Shown: positions 45,600 through 57,715 of the stretch, one piece after another
Position numbering within the stretch: position 1 is the first letter of the stretch
How the letters are laid out: every line of letters begins with the position of its first letter
Source of the DNA: Rhabditophanes sp. KR3021
Lineage: Eukaryota; Nematoda; Chromadorea; Rhabditida; Alloionematidae
Assembly (NCBI GenBank): GCA_963281155.1
Contig: CAUJLY010000002.1
Location: 124,001-188,000 of the forward strand
Reading direction: 5' to 3'
DNA length: 64,000 nt
Notes under the pieces: model-generated
What the model was told of the DNA's origin: nothing
The model's database searches: none
What the model saw: only the letters and a program-made list of their open reading frames with translations
Program-made: the position numbers and the translations under genes

Positions 45600-48500
45600 C
45601 ATCACCAGCTGGAGATTATATTTTGGGGAAAGGTTAAGATGAAATATATCATTCTTTAATATCATATAGGTATATTTATTTTTATGTAGGTACATATGTA
45701 TTTGCGTGTGTCGCTGGATCGCGACAGAAAGGGTTTGGGAAAGAAATATTAAAATAAAATTTGTAGAAAGTAGATGAGAGTGTGATGGGGTAATTTTGAT
45801 TAAGAGAGGGGACAAAATATTAAATAGTCAAACCTGGCGACAGATGATGATGACCGGAGATTCGGTAAGTATTTGAGCACGGGATTGATTAAAAAGTGAT
45901 AAGAACAGTTTACCTGGTGGCATTGTACGATAATAAATAGATGTCTAGATGGAAGTATATCTTAATTGAACCTTTAATTATTTTTACTTATTAATAAAAT
46001 GTTCTATAGACACAACTATATCAAGAGCACATTCTTTGATTCACAATAAAAATAAGTACTTACTTTACTATATGATTGTTGCAGATTAAAATTGGATGTA
46101 AGCAAGGCACGCCTTTCAACGCTTTTTTGAAGAATATTGTACATGATAAATATATACTTATGTATTGGTGAGGGGAGGTCCAAAATGATAGGATGGCGCA
46201 ACCCATAAACTAGAACTTAACTTCATTTGTTGTTGCAAAACTTCAAAAAGAAACTAAATATGTAATTTAAGAGAAAGTTGAAAAGATTTAAAAAGTTTAG
46301 CTTATAATAAATATGTTACTATTTACGGCATCACTTTGATTTAGGAGGTTAACAAGTGTTGCTAAACAATAATCTCATAAGCAGTAAGTTGATGAGTATA
46401 TGGGGTGTAAGAGTGTTAATTCTGAGAATAAGATCAAGTTACAACCAGTCGTCATGAACAATAAGAGTTTGGTTGGTTTGGGAAAGACGCAATCCGGATA
46501 AAAGTTAAGTATCAACTTTTTTCTCTCAAATGAAGTCCCGCTGAGGGTGAGCTCTTTAACAGGAATAGTCGTTGGGGAAGTTTAGATGGACTGGAAGCAA
46601 TCGCCACACCACCACCAACTTAATAACGGTAGGAGGTTTTGGCGATACATGATATTATATATAATTAAGCTTGTTTATCAAAAAATGTGGCAAGGTTCGC
46701 CATCAACACACTTCTTGTAGACAAAGAAACTGAATTGGCGGTAAGAGTTGGGTTGTCATGTGATAAATGAAATATTTAAAATGAGTAATACCGAAACAAT
46801 TCACCATACTAATATTCCTTAACTAAGTTAATAGATATGTTTTGTGTTGACAACACACTTTTGACATTGCTTTCCAAAAACAAGATGATCAAGTGTGACT
46901 AAATGGGTAATAGATGTTCTGGAAAAGATCTAAAAAGAAAGTTCAGGTTTGAAATGACACAAAAAGTTGGTCTGGAACTGGTATGTACTATTACGAGAAT
47001 ATAGTTATTTATTAGTTTAAAAAACAATTTTTATTGTTGTAGGTAAATTTATGCATTTAGCATCATCATATAAAGTTCACCTAAAATATATGAAAAGTAG
47101 GCCACCCCGAGACTCCTTATCAGCTATTCGCAACTCCTTTACTAGATAGGTTAAGCGATAGTGGTAAAGGTAAAAAAGGAAGTGTGTGTTTAAAGTTATG
47201 AAATAACACTACAAAGACGGGCAAACTTTATTAACAACATTTTGGTTTGTAACTAGTTTGAATGTACCAGAGGTTCGGCTATAATATTTGTACATCTCTT
47301 CTGATTTAATCAAAATTCATGCGTGTTAAAATAATCATAAACTTGAGATCATTTGGTAAAAAAGGGAAGCGAGTATAAAAAGGTTGACACCAGTCCGATA
47401 AATTAAAATGACGTTGTCCACATTAGGTAATTGGGTGATTAGGGAACAACTTATTTCAAAAAGATAATACCCCACACGATTCTTTTTTAATAGTATCTGG
47501 ATCATTTTGAAGGGCACACTCCCTTAATATTTCTTCTTTGAAACAAGAAATATAAAAACAATAAAATGACAAAACACTAACTATGCGATGTATCAAAAAG
47601 ATTTTAAATAAATGAAATGAGGCTTTTCACGTTCTTGCAACTTAATACCCACACATAAAGAACATGTCATTTTTATATGAAAATATATACTCGTCCATAC
47701 TTTAGTAAGTGGTACAGACAGCCTCAAAAAAATGAACCTTTTTCCAAATCCCCTATATTTTAAAGAATTGATGGTGGTTCCCATTTTGAATTGAGAAATG
47801 GTAGTTGCCGCAGGACAAAATAAACCATGTAGTCTTGTTTCCTTAAATGATCAATGTTACGACCAAATATGATAAACAACAAGTGATAATTAATCAAGGT
47901 GCGCATTCAAAAGAACCGACGTTTGGCGGTGTCTTTGATCCTAAATGGTATGCAATGTATTTGATGGTGCAACCACTGAATCCTGAAATCATCAAAAAAG
48001 TGCAACCCAAAAAACTACTACAATATTAAATACCACCAAACATTATATCACCTTAAAAAAACGTTGTCAGACAACTCTTTTTTGATAGAACTCACTTTTT
48101 ATGATCAAACATGCCTCTTCTTCAAGAAATAGATGTATATGTGATATGAGTCAAAAGAAAGGATCATAAAACATATATAATTTTAAACGATCCGTATCAA
48201 AAAATGCGGGAGGTCTATGTGTATTTTGGGTTGTCTTAGCTATTTTGTTAACTTGATATAAGCAAAAACTATCTACTGTTTGAAAGTAACATTTAAAAAA
48301 GGTAAAAAATGATCACTACTACCAAAAAAGAAAGTCATTAAAGAAAAAGGCATAAGATAGTTTGTGGAAATGGGATGACCACCGAGTTGGGGAAAATTTA
48401 TTGGTTGAATCTAGTATGCATACAATACTGATTTAATCAGACCATCACAAAAGATGTTCCTGTTCCGATGAATTGATATGAGCAAATTATGTTCATTCAT

Positions 48501-51500
48501 ACTACTTACCACTTTTGTGGAAGTGCAAATTTAAAGACTATCAGCTAATATATGTGTCTGCAACTTTTGAACAATCTATTTTGTCATGTTACTCCCTCTT
48601 AATGGGTGTTTGTCTTGACAACCTACATCTAATGACCATCTTCTTATCTTTAATATTAATATATGAAGAGGCAAAAAAAGAAAAGTTTAGGAAAGTGCCG
48701 TTGAAAGGTCAATGCACGAGTGAGTTTGTAGAGTGTAATAATTAATTAGAACATATGTATGTTTCCTCAATTATTCATTGTTATCTGATTGCATGCCATA
48801 CATCATATATTTGTATCTGTATTGTTAGTTAATAATTATTCATAATCAAAAAGTGAACTCTAAATGATAACACAAACATCCTTTTGAGTGACAAATAAAC
48901 ACACGCACCACCATCCACACATCTAAAATTATCTTTCCAATGTCTTACGGTGGAACATCAAATATAGACATACACGCAAAACTAACTACGCACCCACACT
49001 ATCTTTCCTTTTTTGATAAACTAACTTATGTATAAAAAAGGACAATGGTACAAATAGGGATACGGTACTTATTAAATCACAAAACAACAACTTTATTCCT
49101 ACTTTTAATATAATTAAGTGGCAATAATCAAGTTAAGAGATAAAATTCAGTTTTATTTTATTAGATTAAGATATTTTAAAGTTATAAACAAACCAACAAA
49201 ATTAACATAACCAAACACAAGGATGGTGTAGAAGATGTGTGTGTGGTTTGTTATTATGAAGATTGAAGGTATACTCACGAGTTGAAGCGTGGTCTTCTGT
49301 CATACAGCCTTCACCACACGAAACTTTTCATCACATATATATGTACATATCGAAGGCCCCAAATCTTCTCCAAAACCCCCCTTGTCATCTCTCTTACTAA
49401 GTAATTTTTCACATCACTTTTACATTTAACTTCATTAATATATATAGCCTCAAACCAAATTATTATATTCGTCAAAACGTGTACAACAACACACACACAC
49501 CACCAGACAGATGACAAGGTGTCAGCGGGATACGCGAAAGATCTCCTTTTTATATGCCTTCAAGATTGGTGTTAATAAGTAGTATTAAAAATATGAATAA
49601 TCAAATTGATATTTCCTAAAAAAGGGTCCAGCTGTGTGGAGTTGATACATTTTAGTATTTTTGGTGATGATACATTTGGAGATCACTTTATTTAGTAGTG
49701 ACAATAAAGGTAAAGTAATGGGCTAACGTCAAATAATAGGCCATAAATTTGCCCCAATCTCAAGAACCAAATGAATCATCAATTGATAGTAGCAACTGTT
49801 TCTCACTAATAGCCTAACAATCTAAAACACGAGAGTGATTACACGTCTTTTGATTTATTGATGACATCTTATCCTACGATTTATGTCTTTTTAATTTACA
49901 GTAGCTAACAAATGTGCAGGACTATTAATAAGATCCAGATAAAGTTGGGCCATTAATAAGATTTAAGAAGTGTTAATGGTTGTGTCTTGGATTTTTCATT
50001 GTTAGGAAATGAATGGCTTTGTTGGTGATAAAAGTCACTCTTCAAATTGTATCAAAAATGATGTTAAAAATAAGGGTAAAATGATGGTAAGGGGTAAATT
50101 GTGTGCGCAATTCTTAAATATCAATGCAGGGGAAGGAATTGCCTTAGTGATATGAGTGTGATAGAGGTCCTTTCAATAAGATAAATTTCTTTTGTTGATT
50201 AGTGTGTATATTTGTGCTAATGACAAATTAAACTTCCCTTAATCACTCTTCTTCATCATTTAAGTACAAGACACATATTAACATACCAAATAACAAATTA
50301 GTACAACAAGAGATACCATCATTTGGAGGTAATAAGTATCTTCCATTGTCTTCATTTGATGGTATATAATAGGATTGTGTCAAAGTTCTGCTTCCACAAA
50401 ATTATAAAAGTTTCTCTTACGCAACAGCCTAATTGCCAAATTAATAAGCATCAGGTTTTGGGTGATGTTAATACCATATCCAATCAAATTAAATTTGTCA
50501 ACAATCCAATTGTGGCAGTCACTCATCTCTTGTGAACCTGATTTTGCTTTCACTAGGGATAATTGAGGTGACATATGTCATGATCTCGTACAGATATTAT
50601 CTTTGGAAACAACAACATTATGATTACGCAAGGTGAATGTTTGGTAGATTTGTTGCCACTAAATATATATCATCTCACATAGACACGCCATTTAAATGTG
50701 CATAATTATAAAAGGGTAATAATTTGATGGAAACAATAAGAGAATGTGATAAATTTAATTTGAACTCATCTAATGGATAGACACATGTCATTTTGATGGG
50801 AACCATTTTTTGAATAATATGATCATTAAAGGAAGGAAGTTAATTTGTTATTTTAAAGAATGGGTCTTTGTTGAGGTGCGACAGTAGGTTGTTTTGGGTA
50901 TCCATAAATGGAAATAGCATATATTAAAAAAAGCCATTAAACAGTTATGGCCTTTTCTTTGTCGGTATGGTTTTGTGTGTTTGATGATAAGGGGAAATTA
51001 AAATATGTCGCGCACTAACCCGACAACAACATTAATATTATCCTGATATGTTTTAACAATATATAATATATTCTTTTATGAGCTTGAGATAGTATATTTG
51101 TATGTGATGTGAATGGATATTCTACCTCATATCATCCAAGAAAAGTACTAATAAAATAAAATAAGTGTTATAAAAAGTAAAAATATACCAAATTAGCCGC
51201 TTCTTTTGTGTGTTGGCGGAATATGTAAGATCAACAACGATATGTATGTTTGAGGGCAGCTGTGGTGTAATGTCAGGGACTGGTGACAGATGCAAAATTG
51301 GTACTTTTAACATGTGATAAAATAAGAATTGTCATACCTATCACACATATGTACATCTATTTTTATCTCATTTTTGATTTGAACATTCACGTCAAAATAT
51401 TATATAGATGAGACTTAAGTTTTAAGTTATGTTTAGAGGTGCAAACAAGACCTTTCTGCATTCAATTACTTCTAATCTATATCAGTAAAATGGAGTGACA

Positions 51501-52828
51501 GAGAATGGATGAAATTTTTGATTTATTCAAGGGAACCTAAAATATTAGACTGAATTGATATTTCATGCTTCTTAGTAAGTAAAGAAATTGTTTAAAAATA
51601 ACTTTTATTATTTCAAAGGACATCTTCAAAAAGATGTGAGTTGCTTTTTAATTATTAAGGACATCTAATAAGTTAGTCTTGCAAATGAGTGCAACTTTAT
51701 TTATATTCTTGGCGCATTTTTTGGTCAATTTATGTTCCTTTAAGCAGTATCAATTCCAACTATTTTTGCAAATTTGGATAAAAATGACTATTTATAATTT
51801 GAAGGTTTCTGGCAATTTGAGATAATGAAAAGATAGATCGAATATTGGAATTATTATCATTTTTATTCGTTCCAAACAGCGATTGTATATGTTAATTTCA
51901 TTAGTATATAAATGTGTCATCAACGTATTTAAAACATCTTTTACTCTACATACTTCTCAGCTTTTCCAAAGGATCAATTCTATTATCTTATGAATTAACT
52001 TGACTCTTTGGAATACGTCATTTTTAGTGGCAATTGTGCAGGTATTGACATCTTAATTTATCGAAAAGAAATCCTTCCAGGGAACATTCATACACTTATA
52101 CAATTTCTTGTTAGTTGGAAGGTGTTCGAAGGCATTCTAGGAGCGATAATTTTCGACTAGTCATAGTTGGGGATTGAAAAGCAAGAGACACACTGGTACT
52201 AATCTCATTGCTTTCCGACTAAAAAATGGCCTCAAATTCTCCAAAATTACCCCTCAAGTCTCCTTCCCTAAAACTAATTTACAAACCTCCATACCATGGT
52301 TCCAATCAAAAACATAATTCTTACTATACTTATTAAATCAAACACCAAACCATATTATTCAATAAACTTCTCTTAAACCACCTTCTTAATTTATAATTTC
52401 TTTAAATATTCTTACTTTACTTTGCTCACACTTACTTGCCAAAAGCCGCGCCTCCTTTAAATTACATCATCCTTAAGCAAATTTAATGACTTTCCAATTA
52501 TTGGCTAGGAAAGGTTACATTTTGGTACTTTGACCGAATTTTGGTTTACTTATCTTATTTGGAGAAGGTGCTTTTTGGTAGTCAGCAAGGTTTATCTTTT
52601 CATTTGATGATGATTTTCGTTTTGTTTCATTTTGGTCGGAGTTTAACTTAAAATTAATTATGTAACAACATGTCTTGGTCAGAGGCAATTTAATAAAATT
52701 GGGCATTCTTTGATTGACATTTGTTTTGACTAGACCATTATCAAATATGGTGTCTACTTTTATTTGTATATACTCTTTACTTACGTGTCTCTAAATACTT
52801 TCTAATTTAGTATATTTTAGGTCAAATT
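45600..52828. other. Gene-poor stretch, 7.2 kb
   Basis: No recognisable gene. Very AT-rich with short simple repeats, for example (AC)n near 49490. Weak coding-like patches occur near 46530-46760 and 47790-48030 (plus; GVFDPKWYAMYLMVQPLNP). The position upstream of SoxC suggests cis-regulatory DNA. Confidence 0.5.
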
Positions 52829-53677
52829 ATGAAAGGATTAGACAAGGTGCTGCAAGGAGTTTTAAAATTTAGAAAAAGCGTTAGGAAAGATTTAGTGAAA
52901 CAATTCGACCAACTAAAGAATCATCCGGACGCACTCCATCCCACTGCATTGATGTTTACCTGCATGGATTCCCGCTTATTACCATCTGAATTTACACAAA
53001 GCAGGGTTGGGGATATGTTTGTGGTGCGTAATTCGGGAAATATGGTTCCGGCAGCTAAGAGCTATGGTTCGAGTGGGAATGAAGTGTCCGTCAATACGGA
53101 GCCGGCTGCTCTTGAGTTAGGTGTCAAGAGAGGTAACATTCATCATGTTATTGTTTGTGGACATAGTGATTGTAAGGCCATCAACACTTTGTATGAGTTA
53201 GACACGAATGTGGTTAAGTTTAATGAGAAGTCGCCGATGGATCGATGGCTGCGAAGGAATGGGTATGATTCACTGAAGAAGTTAAAGGACAGGATCAAGG
53301 ATGGGCCGGAGGTTGCTTTGCACTTCGGAAATGAACAGGAAACATTGTCCTTCGACGCTTTCATTGACCCCAAGGACGAGTTACATGTGGAAGATAAACT
53401 GTCGCAGATTAACACACTCCAGCAACTCCTCAACATTGCTTCACATGACTTTATGGAGGAATACCTAATTGACCACAAAGTCTACTTAACAGCAATGTGG
53501 TTCGACATCTACGACGCCAACATGTACCTCTTCTCCAAAGCCGACAAGCAATTTGTGATGATCGACGAACAAACAGCCGGACTATTCCTAGAGCAAGTCA
53601 AGCAAGAAATGAGTGAAGTCAAGGAAAACAACCATGTCAAATGCCTTAAATGGAAACCAGTTTCCTGTTGCATTTAA
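52829..53677 (+). CDS. bca-1: Beta-class carbonic anhydrase
   Basis: A 282-aa single-exon gene. It interconverts CO2 and bicarbonate. All beta-class zinc-site residues are present: Cys45, Asp47 and Arg49 in CMDSR, then His112 and Cys115 in CGHSDCKA. Flanking strings VVRNSGNMVP and EPAALELGV are typical of invertebrate beta enzymes (C. elegans BCA-1 and BCA-2). The Asp-Arg dyad is intact, so it should be active. There is no clear signal or mitochondrial presequence; the N terminus is basic (KFRKSVRK), so mitochondrial import cannot be excluded. A TTTTAG acceptor lies just before the ATG. Its 3' end converges on the PEBP gene (113 nt between stops). Confidence 0.96.
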   Translation: MKGLDKVLQGVLKFRKSVRKDLVKQFDQLKNHPDALHPTALMFTCMDSRLLPSEFTQSRVGDMFVVRNSGNMVPAAKSYGSSGNEVSVNTEPAALELGVKRGNIHHVIVCGHSDCKAINTLYELDTNVVKFNEKSPMDRWLRRNGYDSLKKLKDRIKDGPEVALHFGNEQETLSFDAFIDPKDELHVEDKLSQINTLQQLLNIASHDFMEEYLIDHKVYLTAMWFDIYDANMYLFSKADKQFVMIDEQTAGLFLEQVKQEMSEVKENNHVKCLKWKPVSCCI

Positions 53678-53790
53678 ACAATATACAAACATAGAAAGGT
53701 GAATGTCTAATCAGAAGAGTTATTTAAATGTATAAATTTGATAACAAATAAACTTTATTTAAATTTTTTGTTTCTTTTGTGTGTATCTAT

Positions 53791-54394
53791 TTATTGGTGG
53801 CCTTTGGCAAGTTGTTGGTGCAATTTGGGAACATAATCGTCAAACTGAGCTTGGTAAAAGTTGCCGGCAATAGCATTTCCTAGGTGATATTTGGCAGCAA
53901 AGGCATCATTGTCCCACTTGATGCGACCATCTCTGGAATATTTTGTTGCCTTGATTTCAGTGGAAACATCGATTTTTCCTTGTTGTTTGTAGAGAAGGAA
54001 GATGTATCTGTGGAGGCCAGTGCCTTCTGGAGGGCCGGAACCAATAAATTCAGTCACTACTTCTCCTGAAGCAACGTCATTCCCTGGGATGTTAACAACT
54101 AACCAGTGGTTGATGGGTCCCATTGTGGAGTCAAGTCTGCTTGGTGCATCCGGATCTAAATGAAGATATGTATGGATGCAAAAGCAAAAACTTACCGATA
54201 AATGAAAGTGTATACAAGGCATCCCTCTCACCTTCGTACCCAATTGTTGGGACGTTTTGGACTTGAGTTGGCGTCAATTCATTTCCTAGTTCGGCTGTAA
54301 CTCCGCTGTCATAAGAAACAGTCAGTTTGGAGGAAGGTGCTCCGACAATAGCTGGTGAAATTTGGTGCTCGACAAAGGAATCAGTGACAGTCAT
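53791..54394 (-). CDS. Phosphatidylethanolamine-binding protein (PEBP/RKIP family)
   Basis: Exons 54394-54196 and 54155-53791, with a 40-nt intron, give 187 aa, the usual size. It carries both PEBP signatures: DPDAPSR at about 67-73 and GTGLHRYIFLLYKQ at about 112-125. HHWLVVNIPGND-type motif is present as NHWLVVNIPGND. These form the anion/phospholipid pocket. There is no signal peptide, so it is probably cytosolic. Family members bind phosphatidylethanolamine, and vertebrate RKIP restrains Raf/MEK signalling; the role here is not shown. A TATA-like element lies about 46 nt upstream of the ATG. Confidence 0.95.
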
Positions 54395-54439
54395 CGTTTG
54401 TATAATGTGAAAGTAGAATGTAAACAGAAAATGGTCTCA

Positions 54440-54447
54440 TTTTTATA
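54440..54447 (-). promoter_or_regulatory. TATA-like element of the PEBP gene
   Basis: Minus strand reads CTCTATAAAAATG, 46-53 nt before the ATG at 54394. Good TATA-box form and position for a gene with a very short 5' leader. Confidence 0.45.
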
Positions 54448-54629
54448 GAGTGGAATAGTGATGTTTAGTCTCTGCTGTAAGTGATAAGAAATCATTTTTG
54501 TGATAAAATGTTTTCATCATTTTAAATGTCAAAGTTGTCAAAAATTGTTACGAAAAAATACACGTAATTATAAAAAATATTTATTAAAACACTAACAAAA
54601 AGAAGGAGTATGTTGATTACCATCATCAA

Positions 54630-55091
54630 CTAAACTTTCTCTTCCTCATCTTTTTCCAATTGTTTTTTAACTACTTTCGCTTCAGCCTCCAGTCTCTGCT
54701 TCTCCAAATACTCTCTATTTTCATTTGCACGGATGAATGTCTTCGGATGTACCGGCAAAAGACCCGAAAGGCCAAGTATTTCGAGGGCAGGAACTGAAAC
54801 ATGTGCATTTCTTTTGCCGATCCAGTACTTGAGTCTTCCAATATTCAAGGCCACCAACTTTTCGTTATTCTTATTCGGTAGAGGGTCGAAAGTGCCGATC
54901 TAAATTAGCTCAATTACATACAAATTACAATCATTTAAACATACCTGTTCAATTATATTCCCCTCGAAACGACGTCCTAAAGCTCGATCCGGAAAGACAC
55001 ATATTTGATAGAAAGGCCTATTAGTGCACCCGAACAAGGACAAGCCAATGGATGGGCGGCCAAATAATTTAGGATTCACTAATTGTCTCAT
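54630..55091 (-). CDS. mrps-16: Mitochondrial small-subunit ribosomal protein bS16m
   Basis: Exons 55091-54945 and 54899-54630, with a 45-nt intron, give 138 aa. The bS16 family core is visible: GCTNRPFYQICVFPD, FDPLPNKNNEKLVALN and RLKYWIGKRNAHVS, followed by LLPVHPKTFI. It belongs to the mitochondrial 28S subunit. A charged Glu/Lys-rich C-terminal extension (about 25 residues) goes beyond bacterial S16, as in other metazoan forms. It shares a 155-nt divergent promoter region with the TXNDC15-like gene. Confidence 0.94.
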
Positions 55092-55246
55092 TTTAACTTT
55101 TAATTGTTGTCTTTACTTGGAATATATACTTGCTAAACAAACGCAACTCCAACCTTACTTCCAAACAAAAGCCTAAATCTGTTCAAGAACCTTTGTTGTC
55201 TCCACTTTCACTGGTGAAGCTTGAACACATGGTGTCGTGTATAATT

Positions 55247-56096
55247 ATGAAAAGTCTATATAAATGGTTGGTTCTAGTGGTGTTATTCTCAACCCACTCT
55301 CAACCATGCCCCAACTTTGACTCGGCTCAATGGTTTAAAGCCAACCTTTTCCAACTATGCTTACCCTTTAATGATGTAAATTGTGTGTCAAACTTGCCTT
55401 GGGATGCGGTGTTAGACAGTGTCAATTGTCGGAACAGTAAGTTAATTTGGCATCTAAATTTGAATTAAATCCTTTTTAGTGCCGCCCAGAGTCAACAATC
55501 AACTGGAGGTCCTTAATCAATCCGAATACCAAAGTCTGATTGATAGTGAAGACGAGTTTGGGAGAAATTGGTGTGTGGTAGCAATATTTTTCAAGAAGAA
55601 TTGCATCTTTTCTGAGAAAGCTATGCCAATCATTGCAAATATTGCCCGATACTTTCCGCAATTGAGGGTTGTGGGGACGGATGTGTATTCCTACAACAAA
55701 GTATCCAAGCAGTATGTATATGCTTCCTCCCCAACCATATTTCTCTTGCAAAATGGGTATGGAGCCCTGAGGATTCCTACAAAAGACATCACGCTCCAGT
55801 CAGTTGTCAAAAAAGTAATGGAGTATTCTGATTTGGACCTATCTGAGGAAGTCAAACAGCAGGTAAAGAAGAATGTCTTCCCCAATTATGAGGAACAGAG
55901 TAATGGCAATAAACATGAAACCGTTTCAGCGATTGGGGACGAAAAGTTTATGAACATCCAATATGTGTTAGCCTGGCCAACCAGTATCTTGTGTGGGGTG
56001 TATCTGTATCTCCTTACAGAAAAGGGTAAAAGATGGCGGGATTTACTATATGAATATGTCAGACCATTGGAAGTCAGATTATATAATTTTCTTTAG
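55247..56096 (+). CDS. Thioredoxin-fold membrane protein, TXNDC15-like
   Basis: Exons 55247-55436 and 55480-56096, with a 43-nt intron, give 268 aa. A signal peptide starts at ATG 55247 (MKSLYKWLVLVVLFSTHS); an in-frame ATG at 55229 is also possible. The luminal part has a thioredoxin-like fold with the site NCIFS in place of CxxC, then the cis-Pro loop SSPTIFLLQNG. One transmembrane helix lies near the C terminus (about 229-247), followed by a short basic tail. Human TXNDC15 has the same order, with a CRFS site, and is linked to ciliary function. The CxxS site argues against full oxidase activity. Orthology is likely but not certain. Confidence 0.7.
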
Positions 56097-56575
56097 TGGA
56101 ACCACACATTGTTTTATACATTTAGTCGTGTCCTGTAAAATGTCTTTGCCAATCCAAACAATTAACTTTCATTTATTTGAAGGTATTTCGTTATTAAATT
56201 GTATATTTATTTGAAATTTAATAAAATTTTTTTAATTGTTTTTTATGTACAACAATAATGTATCTAAGTTTGAAAAGGACATTATTAATACAATAGAAAT
56301 GCAACATAAACCTATTAATTATAAAAATTCAGACGACTGTCTCTCGTCTAAAGAGTTGTGATGTGTACAATGGTGTGAAATGAAAGTTACAAAAGTGTGC
56401 TTAAAATAAAATATTTGGCCATAGTTAAATGTTAATATTAAAGTTTGATTGTTTAGACATAGAAAATATATTAATAAGATAGTTCCTTAGAAGCAGGATG
56501 TTTTAAATGTTATACCAAAGCATTTAAAGCATTAATTGAGTTTGTCTTGACTAATGACAATTTGTGGTGTGCAGA

Positions 56576-57715
56576 TCATAGGGAAGCTGTTACCAAGGTA
56601 GGAGCAATATCCACGGACACATGGCTTTCAGGGCAAGTTGTGGTGAAGGATTTATGGCTGGTTTTGTCGTTGCGTTTGATGAATGGTATTTCTAATTTAT
56701 TTTCCAGTCTGAAGTTAATTTATTAATTAAAAAATACTACATTTTGTATTGATTACCTTCCCGGAATTACGTTCTCCTCCAGCCATCCGATAACTTTTGT
56801 AACCCATAACCTTCCAATAATCGAGTTTTTTCTCTCCTTCGTTGTTTCAATTTCCACATATGAATGATAAATTCTAAAGGGAACAATAAAAACGCACAAA
56901 AGTATCAACAAACTCACGTGAAGAATCCAGCCGATAAGAAATAAGATATCAGTACATCAATTGAGTAATGGGTACGAGATATAATCATACAGGTCATACC
57001 TACCACAGAAAATAAGCCTAATAAGTAACGAAGAGGCTTGAGCATCGTAGGCAAATAGTACCCAACGGAAAGCGTTGACACAATCATCATTAGAGTATGT
57101 CCGGAAAAAAGTAGGTCGCCACATAGCATTTTCTCTTGATTGTTTTGGAATCCGATGGCTTTTGTTTGTTCCAAAAGACGACGCAGGAAGGTAGTTGCAC
57201 TTCTTTGGTCGGGAGGATATTGAGATCGACAACGGAGATAGTTGTCTTTATATCCAGGTGGAAGTTGTGTAGAGATGAGGGTGAATGTTCTCATCGTATA
57301 TAATGAAGCCACGATGAAGATAACTCTCTTGGCGACGATGACTCGATGTTTATGGAACACAAATAACAATATAATGGAGGCCCCACTTATTGCTGCCATA
57401 GCATCTCCAACCTTGAGAGCCCACGGTTGTTCGTCAATTAAAGAAAAGACGATATCTGGTAATGCTTCTCTAAAAGATCACATATTTAAATGGAAACTAT
57501 TTATTTCATTTAAAATTACCTTCCCGAAAGATCATGAACATAAGCCAAGGCTGCCCAATTAGATAAACCCGCTAATACGACGTACAATACAACAAAAAAC
57601 AGCTTTCCAAGCTCAAACGGTGCCTTCACGTTTATACCCATAATTGGAGGAGCACAATCTTCACTAAAGGTAAAAGAGCCGTCTTCTTTGAAAGTGTCTG
57701 CACGTTGGTAGCCCT
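56576..57715 (-). CDS. Sphingomyelin synthase/SMSr-family enzyme (5' end not found)
   Basis: Exons 57715-57520, 57469-56918, 56873-56757 and 56708-56576 join in phase to about 332 aa. The PAP2_C phosphotransferase core is clear: CGDLLFSGHT (first catalytic His) and SRTHYSIDVLISYF (second His and Asp). These form the His-His-Asp triad that moves a phosphocholine or phosphoethanolamine head group onto ceramide. About six hydrophobic helices are visible, starting LFFVVLYVVLAGLSNW. Head-group choice cannot be read. The first coding exon is upstream of 57715 and not identified; an internal ATG (MGINVKAPF) is an alternative start. The last exon, read in phase, ends ...VTASL. Confidence 0.85.

Noticed and set aside
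47847..48029. Open frame with WYAMYLMVQPLNPEIIKK
   Set aside because: Composition is suggestive, but no upstream exon could be joined and nothing else supports it; noted only as a weak patch.
52515..52706. 63-aa minus-strand frame before the carbonic anhydrase gene
   Set aside because: Low complexity, no motif, and it overlaps the likely promoter of the plus-strand gene.
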